The notes below the pieces were generated by a model. That model ran no database searches, was not told where the DNA came from, and worked only from the letters and a program-made list of their open reading frames with translations. Shown here in pieces: positions 21,972 through 34,452 of a stretch of 64,000 nucleotides of DNA. This DNA comes from Orobanche coerulescens (Eukaryota; Streptophyta; Magnoliopsida; Lamiales; Orobanchaceae), in assembly GCA_033398695.1 (NCBI GenBank), contig CM065814.1:81238358-81302357 (forward strand), in the 5' to 3' direction. A program made the position numbers and the translations under genes. Positions within the stretch are counted from its first letter, which is position 1; the number at the start of each line of letters is the position of its first letter.

Positions 21972-22394
21972 GTGGGAGACCACGTTTTTCTGAAGGTGTC
22001 GCCGACTAGAGGAGTTCTTCGCTTCGGAAAGAAAGGGAAGTTGAGTCCGAGATTTATTGGGCCCTTCGAGATTCTTGAGCGAGTCGGTGATTTGGCATAC
22101 CGTTTGGCGTTACCCCCGGCCTTGAGTCATGTTCATAGCGTTTTTCATGTTTCCCAGATGAGGAAATATGTCCCGGATTCTAGTCACGTCATCGATTATG
22201 GTGAGATTGATGTCGCCGAAGACATTACTTTTGAGGAGCGTCCTTTGAAGATTTTGGAGCATCGTGAGAAACGACTGAGGCATAAGACCATCCCTTTGGT
22301 CAAAGTGCAGTGGTCGAGACACGGTGTCGAGGAGGCGACTTGGGAAACCGAGGATAGAATGCGTGCTAGGTACCCTGAGTTGTATGTTTCTTAA
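21972..22394 (+). pseudogene. Tekay/Del-like integrase C-terminus with chromodomain-like tail
   Basis: It resumes the frame broken at 17318; the first five bases are the duplicated GTGGG. It reads the integrase C-terminal module (GDHVFLKVSPTRGV, then KLSPRFIGPFEILERVGDLA and HSVFHVSQMRKY) and ends with a chromodomain-like block (VKVQWSRHGVEEATWETE) and the stop at 22392. No internal stop or frameshift is seen. Chromodomains of this lineage are thought to guide integration toward heterochromatin, which would fit insertion into a satellite. Confidence 0.9.
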
Positions 22395-22409
22395 GTTTCG
22401 GGACGAAAC

Positions 22410-22429
22410 TTATTTTCAGAGGGGTAGAA
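22410..22429 (+). other. Polypurine tract of the Tekay/Del-like element
   Basis: CAGAGGGGTAGAA lies immediately before the 3' LTR start at 22430. Confidence 0.8.
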
Positions 22430-24382
22430 TGTAATATCCGCATTTTTCTTTCCCTTGTATTTTCATTTTTGGTGTATTTCTCGGTCGTAGTGACCCTCGT
22501 GTACCTTTCAGTGTGTCCTTCCTGTCAACTGTTGAACTGTATTCTCGTTATTGTTGTGCGGATCCGCCGTTTCGGGGTTGCCGTGGATCCATTTCGTGTT
22601 ATTGGTTCCCAAATATTGATTCCTATCGTTTTTATTCTCTTTCCGGATCATTTTTATCATTTTGGGGGTGTGGGCCGCGGCACAAGGTGTGTGTGCCGCG
22701 GCACACAAATTTCTTCAGTAGTTGGGCGAGCGAACTGTACTGTGTGCCGCGGCACACCAATCCGGTGCCGCGGCACAGTGCCAGGCCAGTGCCACGGCAC
22801 ACTCGTGTGGCATCCGCGACCAAAATCCGACTGTACCGGGTTCCGCGGCACACGCAGGCCGTGCCGCGGCACACTGCCGAACCCTGGGCGTAAATTTTTG
22901 GCCTGTGCCGCGGCACACCTCAGCTCTGCCGCGGCACACAATGCGGTCAACCCCCTATAATTGCGTCGTTTTGAGCGTAATCTGCTCATTTCCTTATTCT
23001 TCTTCCTGCGTCGCGAGAGAGAGTGAGAGAGAGGGGGAGAGTTCCTCATCATTATCAATTGGGGGGTTGATTTTCATCATTCTTCTTCGGTTGTGAAGCC
23101 CGAACAATCAATCCAACGCGTGTTCTACGGATCTTAGTACTTGAATCTCCAAAGGTAATATCTCTAGAACCCTACTTTCGAATAATTTGGGGGTTTTTGG
23201 GATTTTCTTCCGATTCGTTCCGTTTTGTTGGTGGATTCATGATGAATACGATTAATATTGTTAGTATCTTTAGCTTTCCTACGGATTCATGGATATTTTG
23301 TGGATTTTTACGAAGTCGAGAGGGTTTGGTTGTGGTCCGCCCTCGTTGTTATTTTTGTGCGAATATACATGAATCGTAGGCGGGTTTTCGGGTGTATTCC
23401 ATTTCCGTATTCGGCTAGAGTTGGTTGTAATTATGTTCTTCAAATCGTTAGGTTTGGTTCCGTTGATTCCTAGTGTTCGTCGGTGATTATCCTTTCTGTT
23501 CGTTGCGTCATCAAAATATTCAAGGCAAGTATTTTTGGAAACCTTTATGCTTAACGTGAAATGGTAATGTATATTGTGTGTGGTTTACTCACCTCGGGAG
23601 GGTCCGATGGGGCCTCGAGGGAATCTATGGCTTCGTCCTGGATTTATGAGTTTGATTCGCTAGCCAGCTCGGGAGGGTCCTTAGAGGCCTCGAGTGGGAT
23701 TCGTGGCTTCGTCCCGGTCCTAGGTGACGTGTGGTGCTTGATTTGTTTTATGAATGTGGCCAGCTCGGGAGGGTCCTTAGAGGCCTCGAGTGGGATTCGT
23801 GGCTTCGTCCCGGTCTTAGGCAAATTAAATGTGACTGTTTGTTTCAGGAAAAGACATGTCTGGTTTTGGCTTTTGAAATTGATGTTGGTGCATGTACTAT
23901 GAAATGTGTAAGCTATTGGTTTGCCTTGATTACTTGTACTAGCGTAATTGCTAACCCCTCTGGGGACCCGTTTTGGGGAAATTCTTGTTATGGATTTCAG
24001 GTTATGATTATCCGGACGAGCGAGCACCGGGACAGTACGAAGACGTTGGCCAGGGTCGTTGACATGTGCATATGGGTCGTCTTAATTCCTGTGTCTAATT
24101 CGATATGGTTGTTTCCTATATTTATAAACTGATAGATTGTACTCGCGAGTACTTAGGCTTTTCAAATTCAAACTCTGTGTTGTGTTATTTTAAATTGCTA
24201 TAATGTCGATTGTTACTCTTTTGGTCGGTTGTTCCGGGTGTATTTTTATGTGATGTCTATTTGATTGTGTTTCCTCGTTATCCGAGATGGTTAGTCGAGG
24301 GACGTTCGATATTATAGCCTGGTGGGTCCCATGTAGGGATTCACGGCGCTGTAATATACTCTGAATTTCTCGGGGTGTTACA
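22430..24382 (+). repeat. 3' LTR of the Tekay/Del-like element (1,953 bp)
   Basis: It matches the 5' LTR from TGTAATATCC to GTGTTACA and is followed by ATATG. It lacks about 78 bp of the CCGCGG segment present in the 5' LTR and otherwise differs by scattered substitutions. Confidence 0.95.
22675..22934. promoter_or_regulatory. CCGCGG palindrome cluster with 21-bp pairing, 3' LTR
   Basis: Cores start at 22675, 22696, 22747, 22768, 22843, 22864, 22908 and 22929. They form four pairs, each exactly 21 bp apart. A mutated core (CCACGG) lies at 22792. Confidence 0.85.
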
Positions 24383-27300
24383 ATATGCCCAAAATACTGG
24401 CATGCGACCTGTTTGCCCTTTACCGGAACACTATTTTGGCCGAGAAACATGTCCAATCGTGGATTACAATCGAAAGAGTTAGAGTTCGAGGGCCATAAAG
24501 GCCCCATCTCAGAAAGTTAACTTCGCCATTCTCGTAGCCCTTTAACTTAGCTTCTGAACGGTGTTTAGCCAATTGCAAGCACACCAAAATTGGACCAGAT
24601 ATGACTAAAATACTACAAGGTGCGCGGTGGGTCGCGTGTTGCGGTCAGAAAATTCGACTTTCGGGGAGGAGGAAGGGCCCGATTTGCAAAATTACATCCA
24701 GAAAAGTCGTAGCCCTCTAAACTAGCTTTGCACGGGCATATATACCACTGTGAGGGGATCACAAACCAATGAAATATGGCCAAAATACCGGCTTGTGACC
24801 CGTTTGCCCTTTACCGGAACACTATTTTGACCGAGAAACATGTCCGGTCACATATTATGGTCCTAAAGTCACAGTTCGAGCGCCATAAAGGCCCCGACTC
24901 AGAAGTGAGCTTCACCATTGTTGTAGCCCTTTGACTTAGCTCTCCAATGGTGTATAGCATAATGCGATACACCACAATTGGACGAGATATGGCCAAAATA
25001 CTACAAGATATGCGGTGGATCGTGACATGCGGTTGGAAATTCGACTTTCGGGGAGGAGGAAGAAACCGATTTGCAAAATTGAATCCAGCAAAGTCGTAGT
25101 CCTATGAAATATCATTGCAACGGTATAGAGGCCGCTATGAGGGGACCACAAACCAATGAGATATGGCCAAAATACCGGAACACTATTTTGGCCGAGAAAC
25201 ATGTCCGGTCGCACATTATGGTCCGAAACGTAAGACTTTGAAGGCCAGAAAGACCTCGACTCAGAAATTGAACTTCACCATTTTTGTATACCTTTGACTT
25301 AGCTCTCCAAAAGTGTGTAGCTCATTGCGAGCACACCACAATTGGATGAGATATGGCTAAAGTACTACAAGGTACGCGGTCGGTTGCGGTCGGATAATTC
25401 GACTTTTAGGGAGGAGGAAGGAACCGATTTGCAAAATTGCATCCAACAAAGTTGTAGTCCTCTTAACTAGGTTTGCAATGGTATAGAAGCCGCTATCAGG
25501 GGACCACAAACCAATGAGATATGGACAACATATCGGCAAGCGATACGTTTGCCCTTTACCGGAACACTATTTTGGCCGAGAAACATGTCCGGTCGTGCAT
25601 TATGGTCCGAAACATAAGACTTCGAGGGCCATAAAGACCCCGGCTCAGAAAGTTAACTGTACCATTGTCGTATCCCTATGACTAATCTCTCCAACGATGT
25701 GTAGCACATTGCAAGCACACCACAATTGAACGAGATATGGCTTAAATATTACAAGGTACGCGGTTGGGGCGCGAACTATGGTCGGAAAATTCAAATTTTG
25801 GGGAGGAGGAAGGTCCCGATTTGAAAAATTGCATCAGATAAGTTTTATCCCTCTAAACTAGCTTTGCAACGGTATATAGACCACTATGAGGGGACCACAA
25901 ACCAATGAGATATGGTCAATATACCGGCAACCCGTTTGCCCTTTACCGGAACACTATTTTGGCCGAGAAACATGTCCAATCGCGCATTATGGTCCAAAAT
26001 GTTAGAGTTTGAGGGACATAAATGCCCCGAATCAGAAATATAATTTCACCATTGTTTTAGCCCTTTGACTTATCTCTCCAACGATGTGTAGCACATTGCG
26101 AGCACACCACAATTGGACGAGATATGGCTAAAATACTACAAGGTACGCGGTTGGGGCACGAACTACGGTCGGAAAATTTGACTTTCGGGGAGGAGAAAGG
26201 GCCCAATTTGCAAAATTACATCATCAAAGTTGTAGCCCTCTAAACTAGCTTTGCAACGGTATATAGACCACTATGAGGGGACCACAAACCAATGAGATAT
26301 GGCCAATATACCGGCATGCGATTTGCCCTTTACCGGAACACTGTTTTGGCCGAGAAACATTGTTGTAGCCCTTTAACATAGCTTCCAAACCGTGTTTAGC
26401 CAATTCCAAGCACACCAAAATTGGAAGAGATATGACTAAAATACTACAAGATACGCGGTCGGTCACGAGCTGCAGTTGGAAAATTCGACTTTGAGGGAGG
26501 AGGAAGGAACCGATTTGCAAAATTGCATCCAGCAAATTCGTATTGCTCTGAACTACCTTTGCAACGGTATAGAGACTGGTATGAGGGGACCACAAACCAA
26601 TGATATATGGCCAAAATACCGACATGCGACCCGTTTGCCCTCTACCGGAACACTATTTTGGCCGAGAAACATGTCCCGTCACGCATTATGGTCCGAAAAG
26701 TAAGACTTCGAGGGCCACAAAGACCCCCACTCAGAAATTTAACTTCACCGTTGTCATATCCCTTTGTCATAGCTCTCCAACGATGTGTAGCACATTGCGA
26801 GCACACCATAATTGGATGAGATATGGCTAAAGTACTACAAGGTACGCAGCTAGGTCGCGGGTTGCGGTCGGAAAATTCGAATTTCGGGGAGCTGGAAGGG
26901 CCCGATTTGCAAAATTACATCCAGTAAAGTCGTAGCCCTCTAAACTAGATTTGCAACGGTATAGAGACTACTATGAGGGGACCACAAACCAATGAGATAT
27001 GGTCAAAATACCGGCATGTGACCCGTTTGCCCTTTACCGGAACACTATTTTGGCCGAGAAACATGTTTAGTCTCGCATTATGGTCCGAAATGTCAGAGTT
27101 CGAAGGCCATAAAGGCCCTAACTCAAAAAGTTAACTTCACCATTGTTTAAGCGCTTTGACTTAGCTCTACAACAGTATGTAGCATATTGTGAGCATACCA
27201 CAATTGGACGACATATGGCTATAATACTACAAGGTACGCGGTGGGTCGCGAGCTGCGGTTGGTAAATTTGACTTATGGGGAGGAGGAAGGGCCCGATTTG

Positions 27301-30300
27301 CAAAATTGCATACAGAAAAGTCATAGACCTCAATGTTATAGATACCGATATGAGGGGACCACAAACCAATGAGATATGGCCAAAATACCGGCATGCGACC
27401 CGGTTGCCCTTTAACGGAACACTGTTTGGCCGAGAAACATGTCCGGTCGCGCATTATGGTCTGAAAAGTCAGAGTTCGAGGGCCATAAAGGCCCCGAATC
27501 AGAAAATTATCTTCACCATTGTCGTAGCCCTTTGACTTCTCTCTCCAACGGTGTGTAGCACATTACAAGCACAGCACAAGTGTATGAGATATGGCTACTA
27601 CAAGGTATGCGGTGGATCGCGAGATGCGGTTGGAAAATTCGACTTTCGGGGAGGAGGAAGGAACGGATTTGTGAAATTGCATCCAGCAAAGTCGTAGTCC
27701 TCTGAACTAGATTTAAAATGGTATATAGGCCGCTATAAGGGGACCACAAACAAATGAGATATGGCCAAAATATCGGCATGCGACCCGTTTGCCCTTTACC
27801 GAAACACTATTTTGGCCGAGAAACATGTCCGGTCGCGCATTATGGTCCGAAACGTAAGACTTCGAGGGCCATAAAGACCTCGACTCATAAATTTAACTTC
27901 ACCATTGTCGTATCTCTTTGACATGGCTCTCCAACGGTGTGTAGCACATTGAGAGCACACCACAATTGGATGAGATATGGCTAAAGTACTACAAGGTACG
28001 CGGTTGGGTCGCAGGCTGCGGTCGGAAAATTCTACTTTCGGGGAGGAGGAAGGGCCCTATTTGCAAAATTGTATCAAGTAAAGTCGTATCCCTCTGAACT
28101 GGCTTTGCAACGGTATATAGACCACTATAAGGGGACCACAAACCAATAACATATGCCCAAAATACCGGAATGCAACCCATTTGCCCTTTAACGGAACACT
28201 ATTTTGGCCGATAAACATGTCGAATCGCGCATTACAATCGAAAAAGTTAGAGTTCGAGGGCCATAAAGTCCCCATCTCAGAAAGTTAATGTCACCATTGT
28301 TGTAGCCCTTTAACTTAGCTTCTGAACGGTGTTTAGCCAATTGCAAGCACACCAAAATTGGACCAGATATGTCTAAAATACCATATGGTGCGCGGTGGGT
28401 AGCGTGTTGCGGTCGGAAAATTCGACTTTCGGGGAGGAGGAAGGGCCCAATTTGCAAAATTACATCATGAAAAGTCGTAGTCCTCTAAACTAGCTTTGTA
28501 CTGGCATATACACCACAAGGTACGCGGTCGGTTGCGGTCAGAAAATTCGACTTTCAGGGAGGAGGAAGGAACCGATTTGCAAAATTGCATCCAGTAAAGT
28601 CGTAGCCCTCTAAACTAGATTTGCAACGGTATAGAGACTACTATGAGGGGACCACAAACCAATGAGATATGGTCAAAATACCGGCATGTGACCCGTTTGC
28701 CCTTTACCGGAACACTATTTTGGCCAAGAAACATGTTTAGTCTCGCATTATGGTCCGAAATGTCAGAGTTCGAAGGCCATAAAGGCCCTAACTCAAAAAG
28801 TTAACTTCACCATTGTCTAAGCGCTTTGACTTAGCTCTACAACAGTATGTAGCATATTGTGAGCATACCACAATTGGACGACATATGGCTATAATACTAC
28901 AAGGTACGCGGTGGGTCGCGAGCTGCGGTTGGTAAATTTGACTTATGGGGAGGAGGAAGGGCCCGATTTGCAAAATTGCATACAGAAAAGTCATAGACCT
29001 CAACGTTATAGATACCGATATGAGGGGACCACAAACCAATGAGATATGGCCAAAATACCGGCATGCGACCCGTTTGCCCTTTAACGGAACACTGTTTGGC
29101 CGAGAAACATGTCCGGTCGCGCATTATGGTCTGAAAAGTCAGAGTTCGAGGGCCATAAAGGCCCCGAATCAGAAAATTATCTTCACCATTGTCGTAGCCC
29201 TTTGACTTCTCTATCCAACGGTGTGTAGCACATTATGATCACAGCACAAGTGTATGAGATATGGCTACTACAAGGTATGCGGTGGATCGCGAGATGCGGT
29301 TGGAAAATTCGACTTTCGGGGAGGAGGAAGGAACCGATTTGTGAAATTGCATACAACAAAGTCGTAGTCCTCTGAACTAGATTTAAAATGGTATATAGGC
29401 CGCTATAAGGGGACCACAAACAAATGAGATATGGCCAAAATATCGGCATGCGACCCGTTTGCCCTTTACCGAAACACTATTTTGGCCGAGAAACATGTCC
29501 GGTCGCGCATTATGGTCCGAAACGTAAGACTTCGAGGGCCATAAAGACCTCGACTCATAAATTTAACTTCACCATTGTCGTATCTATTTGACATGGCTCT
29601 CCAACGGTGTGTAGCACATTGAGAGCACACCACAATTGGATGAGATATGGCTAAAGTACTACAAGGTACGCGGTTGGGTCGCAGGCTGCGGTCGGAAAAT
29701 TCTACTTTCGGGGAGGAGGAAGGGCCCTATTTGCAAAATTGTATCAAGTAAAGTCGTATCCCTCTGAACTGGCTTTGCAACGGTATATAGACCACTATAA
29801 GGGGACCACAAACCAATAACATATGCCCAAAATACCGGAATGCAACCCATTTGCCCTTTACCGGAACACTATTTTGGCCGATAAACATGTCGAATCGCGC
29901 ATTACAATCGAAAAAGTTAGAGTTCGAGGGCCATAAAGTCCCCATCTCAGAAAGTTAACGTCACCATTGTTATAGCCCTTTAACTTAGCTTCTGAACGGT
30001 GTTTAGCCAATTGCAAGCACACCAAAATTGGACCAGATATGTCTAAAATACCATATGGTGCGCGGTGGGTAGCGTGTTGCGGTCGGAAAATTCGACTTTC
30101 GGGGAGGAGGAAGGGCCCAATTTGCAAAATTACATCATGAAAAGTCGTAGTCCTCTAAACTAGCTTTGTACTGGCATATACACCACAAGGTACGCAGTCG
30201 GTTGCGGTCGGAAAATTCGACTTTCAGGGAGGAGGAAGGAACCGATTTGCAAAATTGCATCTAGCAAAGTCGTAGTCCTCTTAACTAGCTTTGCAATGGT

Positions 30301-30534
30301 ATAGAGGCCGCTATGATGGAACCACAAACCAATGAGATATGGACAAAATATCGGCATGCGACCCGTTTGCCCTTTACCGGAACACTATTTTGGCCGAGAA
30401 ACATGTTCGGTCATGCATTATGGTCCGAAACGTAAGACTTCGAGGGCCATAAAGACCCCGACTCAGAAAGTTAACTTCACCATTGTCGTATCCCTTTGAC
30501 TTATCTCTCCAACGATGTGTAGCACATTGCAAGC
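24383..30534. repeat. 390-bp satellite array, block 3
   Basis: About 16 units, more diverged from each other than those after 50 kb and with several internal deletions. One is near 25165, where the CATGCGACCC segment is missing. It includes a 1,670-bp tandem duplication and ends in CAAGC (30530-30534), the target duplication of the Athila-like element. Confidence 0.95.
26900..30220. repeat. Tandem duplication of a 1,670-bp satellite segment
   Basis: Positions around 26900-28550 and 28570-30220 match at a constant offset of 1,670 bp with few differences. Shared private features include ATACAGAAAAGTCATAGACC, GACTTATGGGGAGGAGG and CCATATGGTGCGCGGTGGG. The offset is not a multiple of 390 bp, so a junction inside a unit is involved. 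Confidence 0.85.
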
Positions 30535-31856
30535 TGTTGCGATATTTCGTTAAACGCAAGTGCACGTTATCGTAGACAAGTAATAAAGTGATGAGTGAGT
30601 ATCGTTCCCACGAGGAATGAATTACTAAGTACCGATTTTTATGTACTCTAATTTTATTTGAACAGTCGAAAATTGGGTTGCAATTAATAACTAAATAAAA
30701 CTAATAAAATAACTAACAGTAAAAACGATCGCTTGAAGAAAGAAAATCAAATGGTGAATAAGTCTAGGATTCTGAATCCACCTTGGTTTATCCGTATTTA
30801 CTCTCGATTATCTGAAGTTAATGATTTCCCCACTTTATTGAAGGCGAAGATTGCTAATTTACTCTACCGCCTCTCCCGAGGTCAATAGATTTTTCTAAAG
30901 GCGAATAACGCACTCTATCCCTATGTGAATTGATTCGACAATAGGCAAAAAGCACAAAATCCTCTAAAGGCCACGTAGTTCCTATGAGTATATTCCTATC
31001 TCACAAGATAAAACGGCTCTCACCAATAGTTCCTCACCAACTCTCCTCTCCCGATTCGAGTTGTGTAATTAAAATAATCCAATTATTGCCCAGACAATTG
31101 AAAGCATTAAAATCGATTGGGAAAACTCAATAAAAAAGGGAATTATATAGATAATCAAAAGCAAATCCGTCAAAACTTAGGTTTCATCAAAATCCTAGAA
31201 CAGGGTTTTAGCCTGACATGCTAAAAGATAAAAATACAGAAATAATGAATTAAAGCATGAAAATCAAACGCAGATGAAGAGCTCGGATTCCTCCGTTCTT
31301 CTGGCTTCCGCCCTGTGCTCTTGATGTCTTCTGCTTGATGATAATCCTCTCTTCCGTGATAATCTCTGTGATCCCCCAAGATAATCAACTCCCAGCTGAT
31401 AAACCCTTATTTATAATCCTCCTTTGCCTCAAAAACGCGTCTGTGTAATTAGCTCGAGAACAGGCTCCAAAACGGCCCAGAAACGCGGCACTTTCTGTTA
31501 AAACTGCCCCATGGGCCGCGGCTCACTTAATCTGTGCTGCGGCTCACGGCACTCTGATAAAAACCTGGGCGCTATAATTTTCCTCTGTGCCGCGGATCAC
31601 TATATCTGTGCCGCGGCTCAGAGTACAGTTTACTCTGGGGTCGCTGGTCCTCTGCGTGTGCCGCGGCTCACTTGAGCTGTGCCGCGGCCCCAGGCCAAAA
31701 TTCTCCGTTTTCATCCGTTTTTCATCGTTTCGGCTTTCGGACTCTAATTTCCTGCAAAGCATAAAATAATAAGGCATTAAGGGCTCATTTATGCAGATTA
31801 ACTCACAAAAAGAATACAAAATAATGATAAATAAGCGTATAAAAATACGCCTAACA
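30535..31856 (-). repeat. 3' LTR (left copy) of the Athila-like element
   Basis: 1,322 bp. A TATA box (TATAAAT, minus strand) lies at 31409-31415 with a CCGCGG cluster upstream of it at 31516-31687. It differs from the right copy by substitutions and a short indel near 30645. Confidence 0.93.
31516..31687. promoter_or_regulatory. CCGCGG palindrome cluster with 21-bp pairing, left Athila-like LTR
   Basis: Cores start at 31516/31537 (the second mutated to CTGCGG), 31590/31611 and 31661/31682. The three pairs are each exactly 21 bp apart. The typical context is GTGCCGCGGCTCA. Confidence 0.85.
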
Positions 31857-31874
31857 AATACCCCCAAACTTAAG
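31857..31874 (-). other. Polypurine tract of the Athila-like element
   Basis: The minus strand reads AAGTTTGGGGGTATT directly before the left LTR. Confidence 0.75.
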
Positions 31875-32324
31875 CCTTTGCTTGTCCTCAAGCAAAAATA
31901 ATCAATTTCAACAAAAGAATATCGTGAATAATCGTGCAACTCATATTGCTCAACCTAATCAATACTACCCTGAAAATCTCAAAGAATAGTACAAGTATCG
32001 TAATAGTGAGTCACATCCAGGACACTGATTCCACCAAGTAGCCAATTTCAGTCCTAATCAATCGTGAATGAAGAAAATCAAGCTCAAAGATTAACAAGCG
32101 TGAATTTAATCGACCGCCAATATGAAGGGTTAAAAATAAACAAGCTAACTCACCGAGTCCCACAGTCTAGTGGCCAAAATTTCAAGAGTTTCATCAAAAA
32201 TAACCCTCGGACAGTGTTCCCATATATATACTCGATAATATGATTCGAGTTGACCACTAGGTTTGGATCTCGGGATGTTTCATCGGGACAATCCTAGGGT
32301 GGAATTCCATTCTCATGTGTTGGG

Positions 32325-32612
32325 GAACCGTTTGACGTAAAATACACTCATGGGCAGATGGATGCTTCTAGTTACTAAGTTTCCCTCCACAACGGAGAAA
32401 CAACTCGAATAGCTATTCCCGCATGTCCGATTCAAGGCTGCTGTTTTACGCGAGAGTAAACAACGGGTCACGTGAATACCCCCGGTTACTAGGCTCCCCA
32501 TCATCGGCACATGCTAAATCTCTAACCCACTAGTCTAATCAGGGTCGTCGTTTTACGCGAGAGCAAACAACGGGTCACGCGAATACCCCCAGTTACTAGA
32601 CTTCCCATCATA
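32325..32612. repeat. Direct repeat of about 107 bp
   Basis: TTTTACGCGAGAG, AACAACGGGTCACG, GAATACCCCC and GTTACTAG occur in the same order at 32444 and 32551. A degenerate earlier copy (GTTACTAAGTTTCCCTCC) lies near 32371. Confidence 0.8.
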
Positions 32613-33036
32613 GAACAAATAATATCTCGACTTTTGGTAAAAACTGTCCGACTCTAAACTCAATCTAAGTGCCAACACGACTTATGTTACTGGACGACTA
32701 GATAACCTAAAAATGTAACCAAACGTATCGACGGCGATTTTAAAACACGTATGTCTCCTCTCTTATCCGCTAAGATCTCTACAAAAACGAAAAAATTTCG
32801 GACCTAAATGAAGACTTAGCAGAAACAGAAATCACTGACTACAACTCACCAAAACTCAACTGTTTCTTCAGAGAGACATCCGTATCGTAACATCAGTTTA
32901 AAACAAAAAGGAGCACGAAAAATTCACGAATAAGAGTAAAATCATGACAAGCAAGGCTAGCAACAAAAAGATAACTAAAAATAACGAAAGTGCAAACGAA
33001 ATAAGTACAAAGAATAAGTATATCAATGTAAAGTAA

Positions 33037-33050
33037 CCCCCAAACTTAGG
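33037..33050 (-). other. Internal polypurine-like tract
   Basis: CCCCCAAACTTAGG (minus strand CCTAAGTTTGGGGG) shares an 11- to 12-base core with the LTR-adjacent polypurine tract. It lies just after the third gene. It could prime an additional plus strand or be an old duplication. Confidence 0.4.
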
Positions 33051-33124
33051 ACGTACATTGACCTCAATGGACAAAATATAATATGCAATAAAAGTGAAAG
33101 GTCAAGTACTCCCCTCCAGTCTGC

Positions 33125-34443
33125 TCACGAACTGGTGCCGGCGTCGTCCGGCAAGGAGGTTGGCGTGGGTGGGCGAGCAGGTGGAATAAATGGCCTGTCC
33201 GGGTGCATAATGTGGGCTGTCCATGCAGCAAGGTGCTCCTGGTGGTAGGCATCCCTCGCTGCCAGACGCCTCGACTCACGAAGGTTGGCCCGGCGGGCAT
33301 GCTCTCTCATCTCATCTCGGACGGCAGCAATGATGCTCTCTCTCTCCGTCCGCCTCTCCTCTCTCATGGCAGCCATAAGACTCTCTCTCTCCTCATATCC
33401 TCTCTCTCTCCTCATCTCCTCTCTCAACCCGTCGAACATCGCCTGCAAGTGCTCTCTGTCGGGCGGCGGGCTGGCATCTGCCTACCCCTGTGTCAGCAGA
33501 CGAGGCTCGGGGGACTGCTCGTGTGCCTCATCTAGAAGAAATCCTCGCCCCCGAGCATGTGGTGGCGCTCCTCCCCACTGGTCGAAATGTGAAATGATGC
33601 GATGGTCGATCGGGCCCTGGGGAGCTAGCATCGGGTCGTCATCCGACCACGTCATTACCGATTGCCGGCACAGAGCGCAGATAAGAGAGGGGTGCTTCAG
33701 CCCCGTCTTGGCCCCTCCCTGAATACACTGGAGGATAGATCGGACTAGGAGAGGAGCCACATCGAATCGCAGCCTGGAGGTGATAGCATATAATGTACAG
33801 GCTCGAGAGAGAAAAATAGTGCGGATTTGCGAGGTAGGGTCAATACGTGCACAGATGAAGTACAACCAGGCTCGCCCGAACCGACTGAGGCACGAGCTCT
33901 TAAAGTAGAAGGTGGAAGAAGCCGGGGCGCCCCTCTCCCAGTCGGAGTCGGGATGTGTAAGAGTCTCGAGCAGAGCCTCCTTCGTGAGGCTATCCATAAC
34001 TCGCGTATAAGTCGTCTCATCAACCACCGGCAGCTCAAATAACCTCCGAATAGCAGCTACTGAAAAATCCGCCGTAATACCTCGGACTACGACCTGAGTC
34101 CGAGTATCTAACTGTTGTATCATCTGGACCGCCCGAATGTGCTTCAACAAAGCGCTCGCATAAAACTCCTGCAGAATAGATATCACCGCTGGCTCGGGAG
34201 GTGCAGCAAAACGGGCCCACCCCATCTCGTCGATCATGGTCAGAAGCTCCCCGTCCTGGGGGTTGGGGTGAATCCCCTCTCCGGGATCAGAGGTCGAGGG
34301 CGAATCTTCTCGTTGAAGATTTTATGGATCTCCGGGTCAGAAAATTGATGCGCCTCCGACTCGGCTCGACTATGAGAAGTTTCCCCTCGTGTGGGGGGCG
34401 ACTGAGTCCTGGCCCTTTTGCTGAGCTTTTTGGTTCTAGCCAT
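33125..34443 (-). pseudogene. Third gene of the Athila-like element (putative plant transposon protein domain)
   Basis: It starts MARTKKLSKRARTQSPP at 34443, a basic, possibly nuclear-targeting N-terminus. The frame changes in a C-run near 34250. The core follows in another frame (34237-33482, with TMIDEMGWARFA, VRGITADFSVAAIRRLFELP and FGRAWLYFICARIDP), resembling the domain annotated as putative plant transposon protein. A TAG at 33482 interrupts it, and the same frame then continues to 33125 as an Arg/Glu-rich coiled coil (REEMRRERGYEERESL) and a Pro-rich end. I see no signal peptide or clear membrane segment, so an envelope role is not supported. It is probably expressed from its own spliced transcript; see the intron and CCGCGG cluster upstream. 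Confidence 0.75.
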
Positions 34444-34452
34444 AGCGAGTTC

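Larger units (their letters stand above)
10826..24382 (+). mobile_element. Tekay/Del-like Ty3-gypsy LTR retrotransposon, interrupted by a nested element
   Basis: The LTRs begin TGTAATATCC and end GGGGTGTTACA. The TSD is ATATG (10821-10825 and 24383-24387). A primer-binding site of initiator-Met type follows the 5' LTR and a polypurine tract precedes the 3' LTR. The pol order is protease, RT, RNase H, integrase, which is Ty3-gypsy. The C-terminal region ends in a chromodomain-like block, which together with LTRs of about 2 kb fits the Tekay/Del chromovirus lineage. Without the nested element (4,653 bp plus a 5-bp TSD) it would be about 8.9 kb and its coding frame would be open. It was therefore intact or nearly so when the nested element hit it. 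Confidence 0.95.
31875..33124. other. Non-coding region between the third gene and the 3' LTR
   Basis: There is no convincing open frame. It contains a 107-bp direct repeat (32325-32612) and a second polypurine-like tract (33037-33050). Confidence 0.6.

Noticed and set aside
33203..33722. Plus-strand open frames of 110 and 145 codons
   Set aside because: They are antisense shadows of the third gene of the Athila-like element, whose minus-strand frame has recognisable domain content.
33125..34443. Retroviral-type envelope protein in the Athila-like element
   Set aside because: The third gene lies where some Athila elements are said to have an envelope-like gene. No signal peptide or convincing membrane segment is visible, and the sequence instead looks like the putative plant transposon protein domain with a charged coiled coil.
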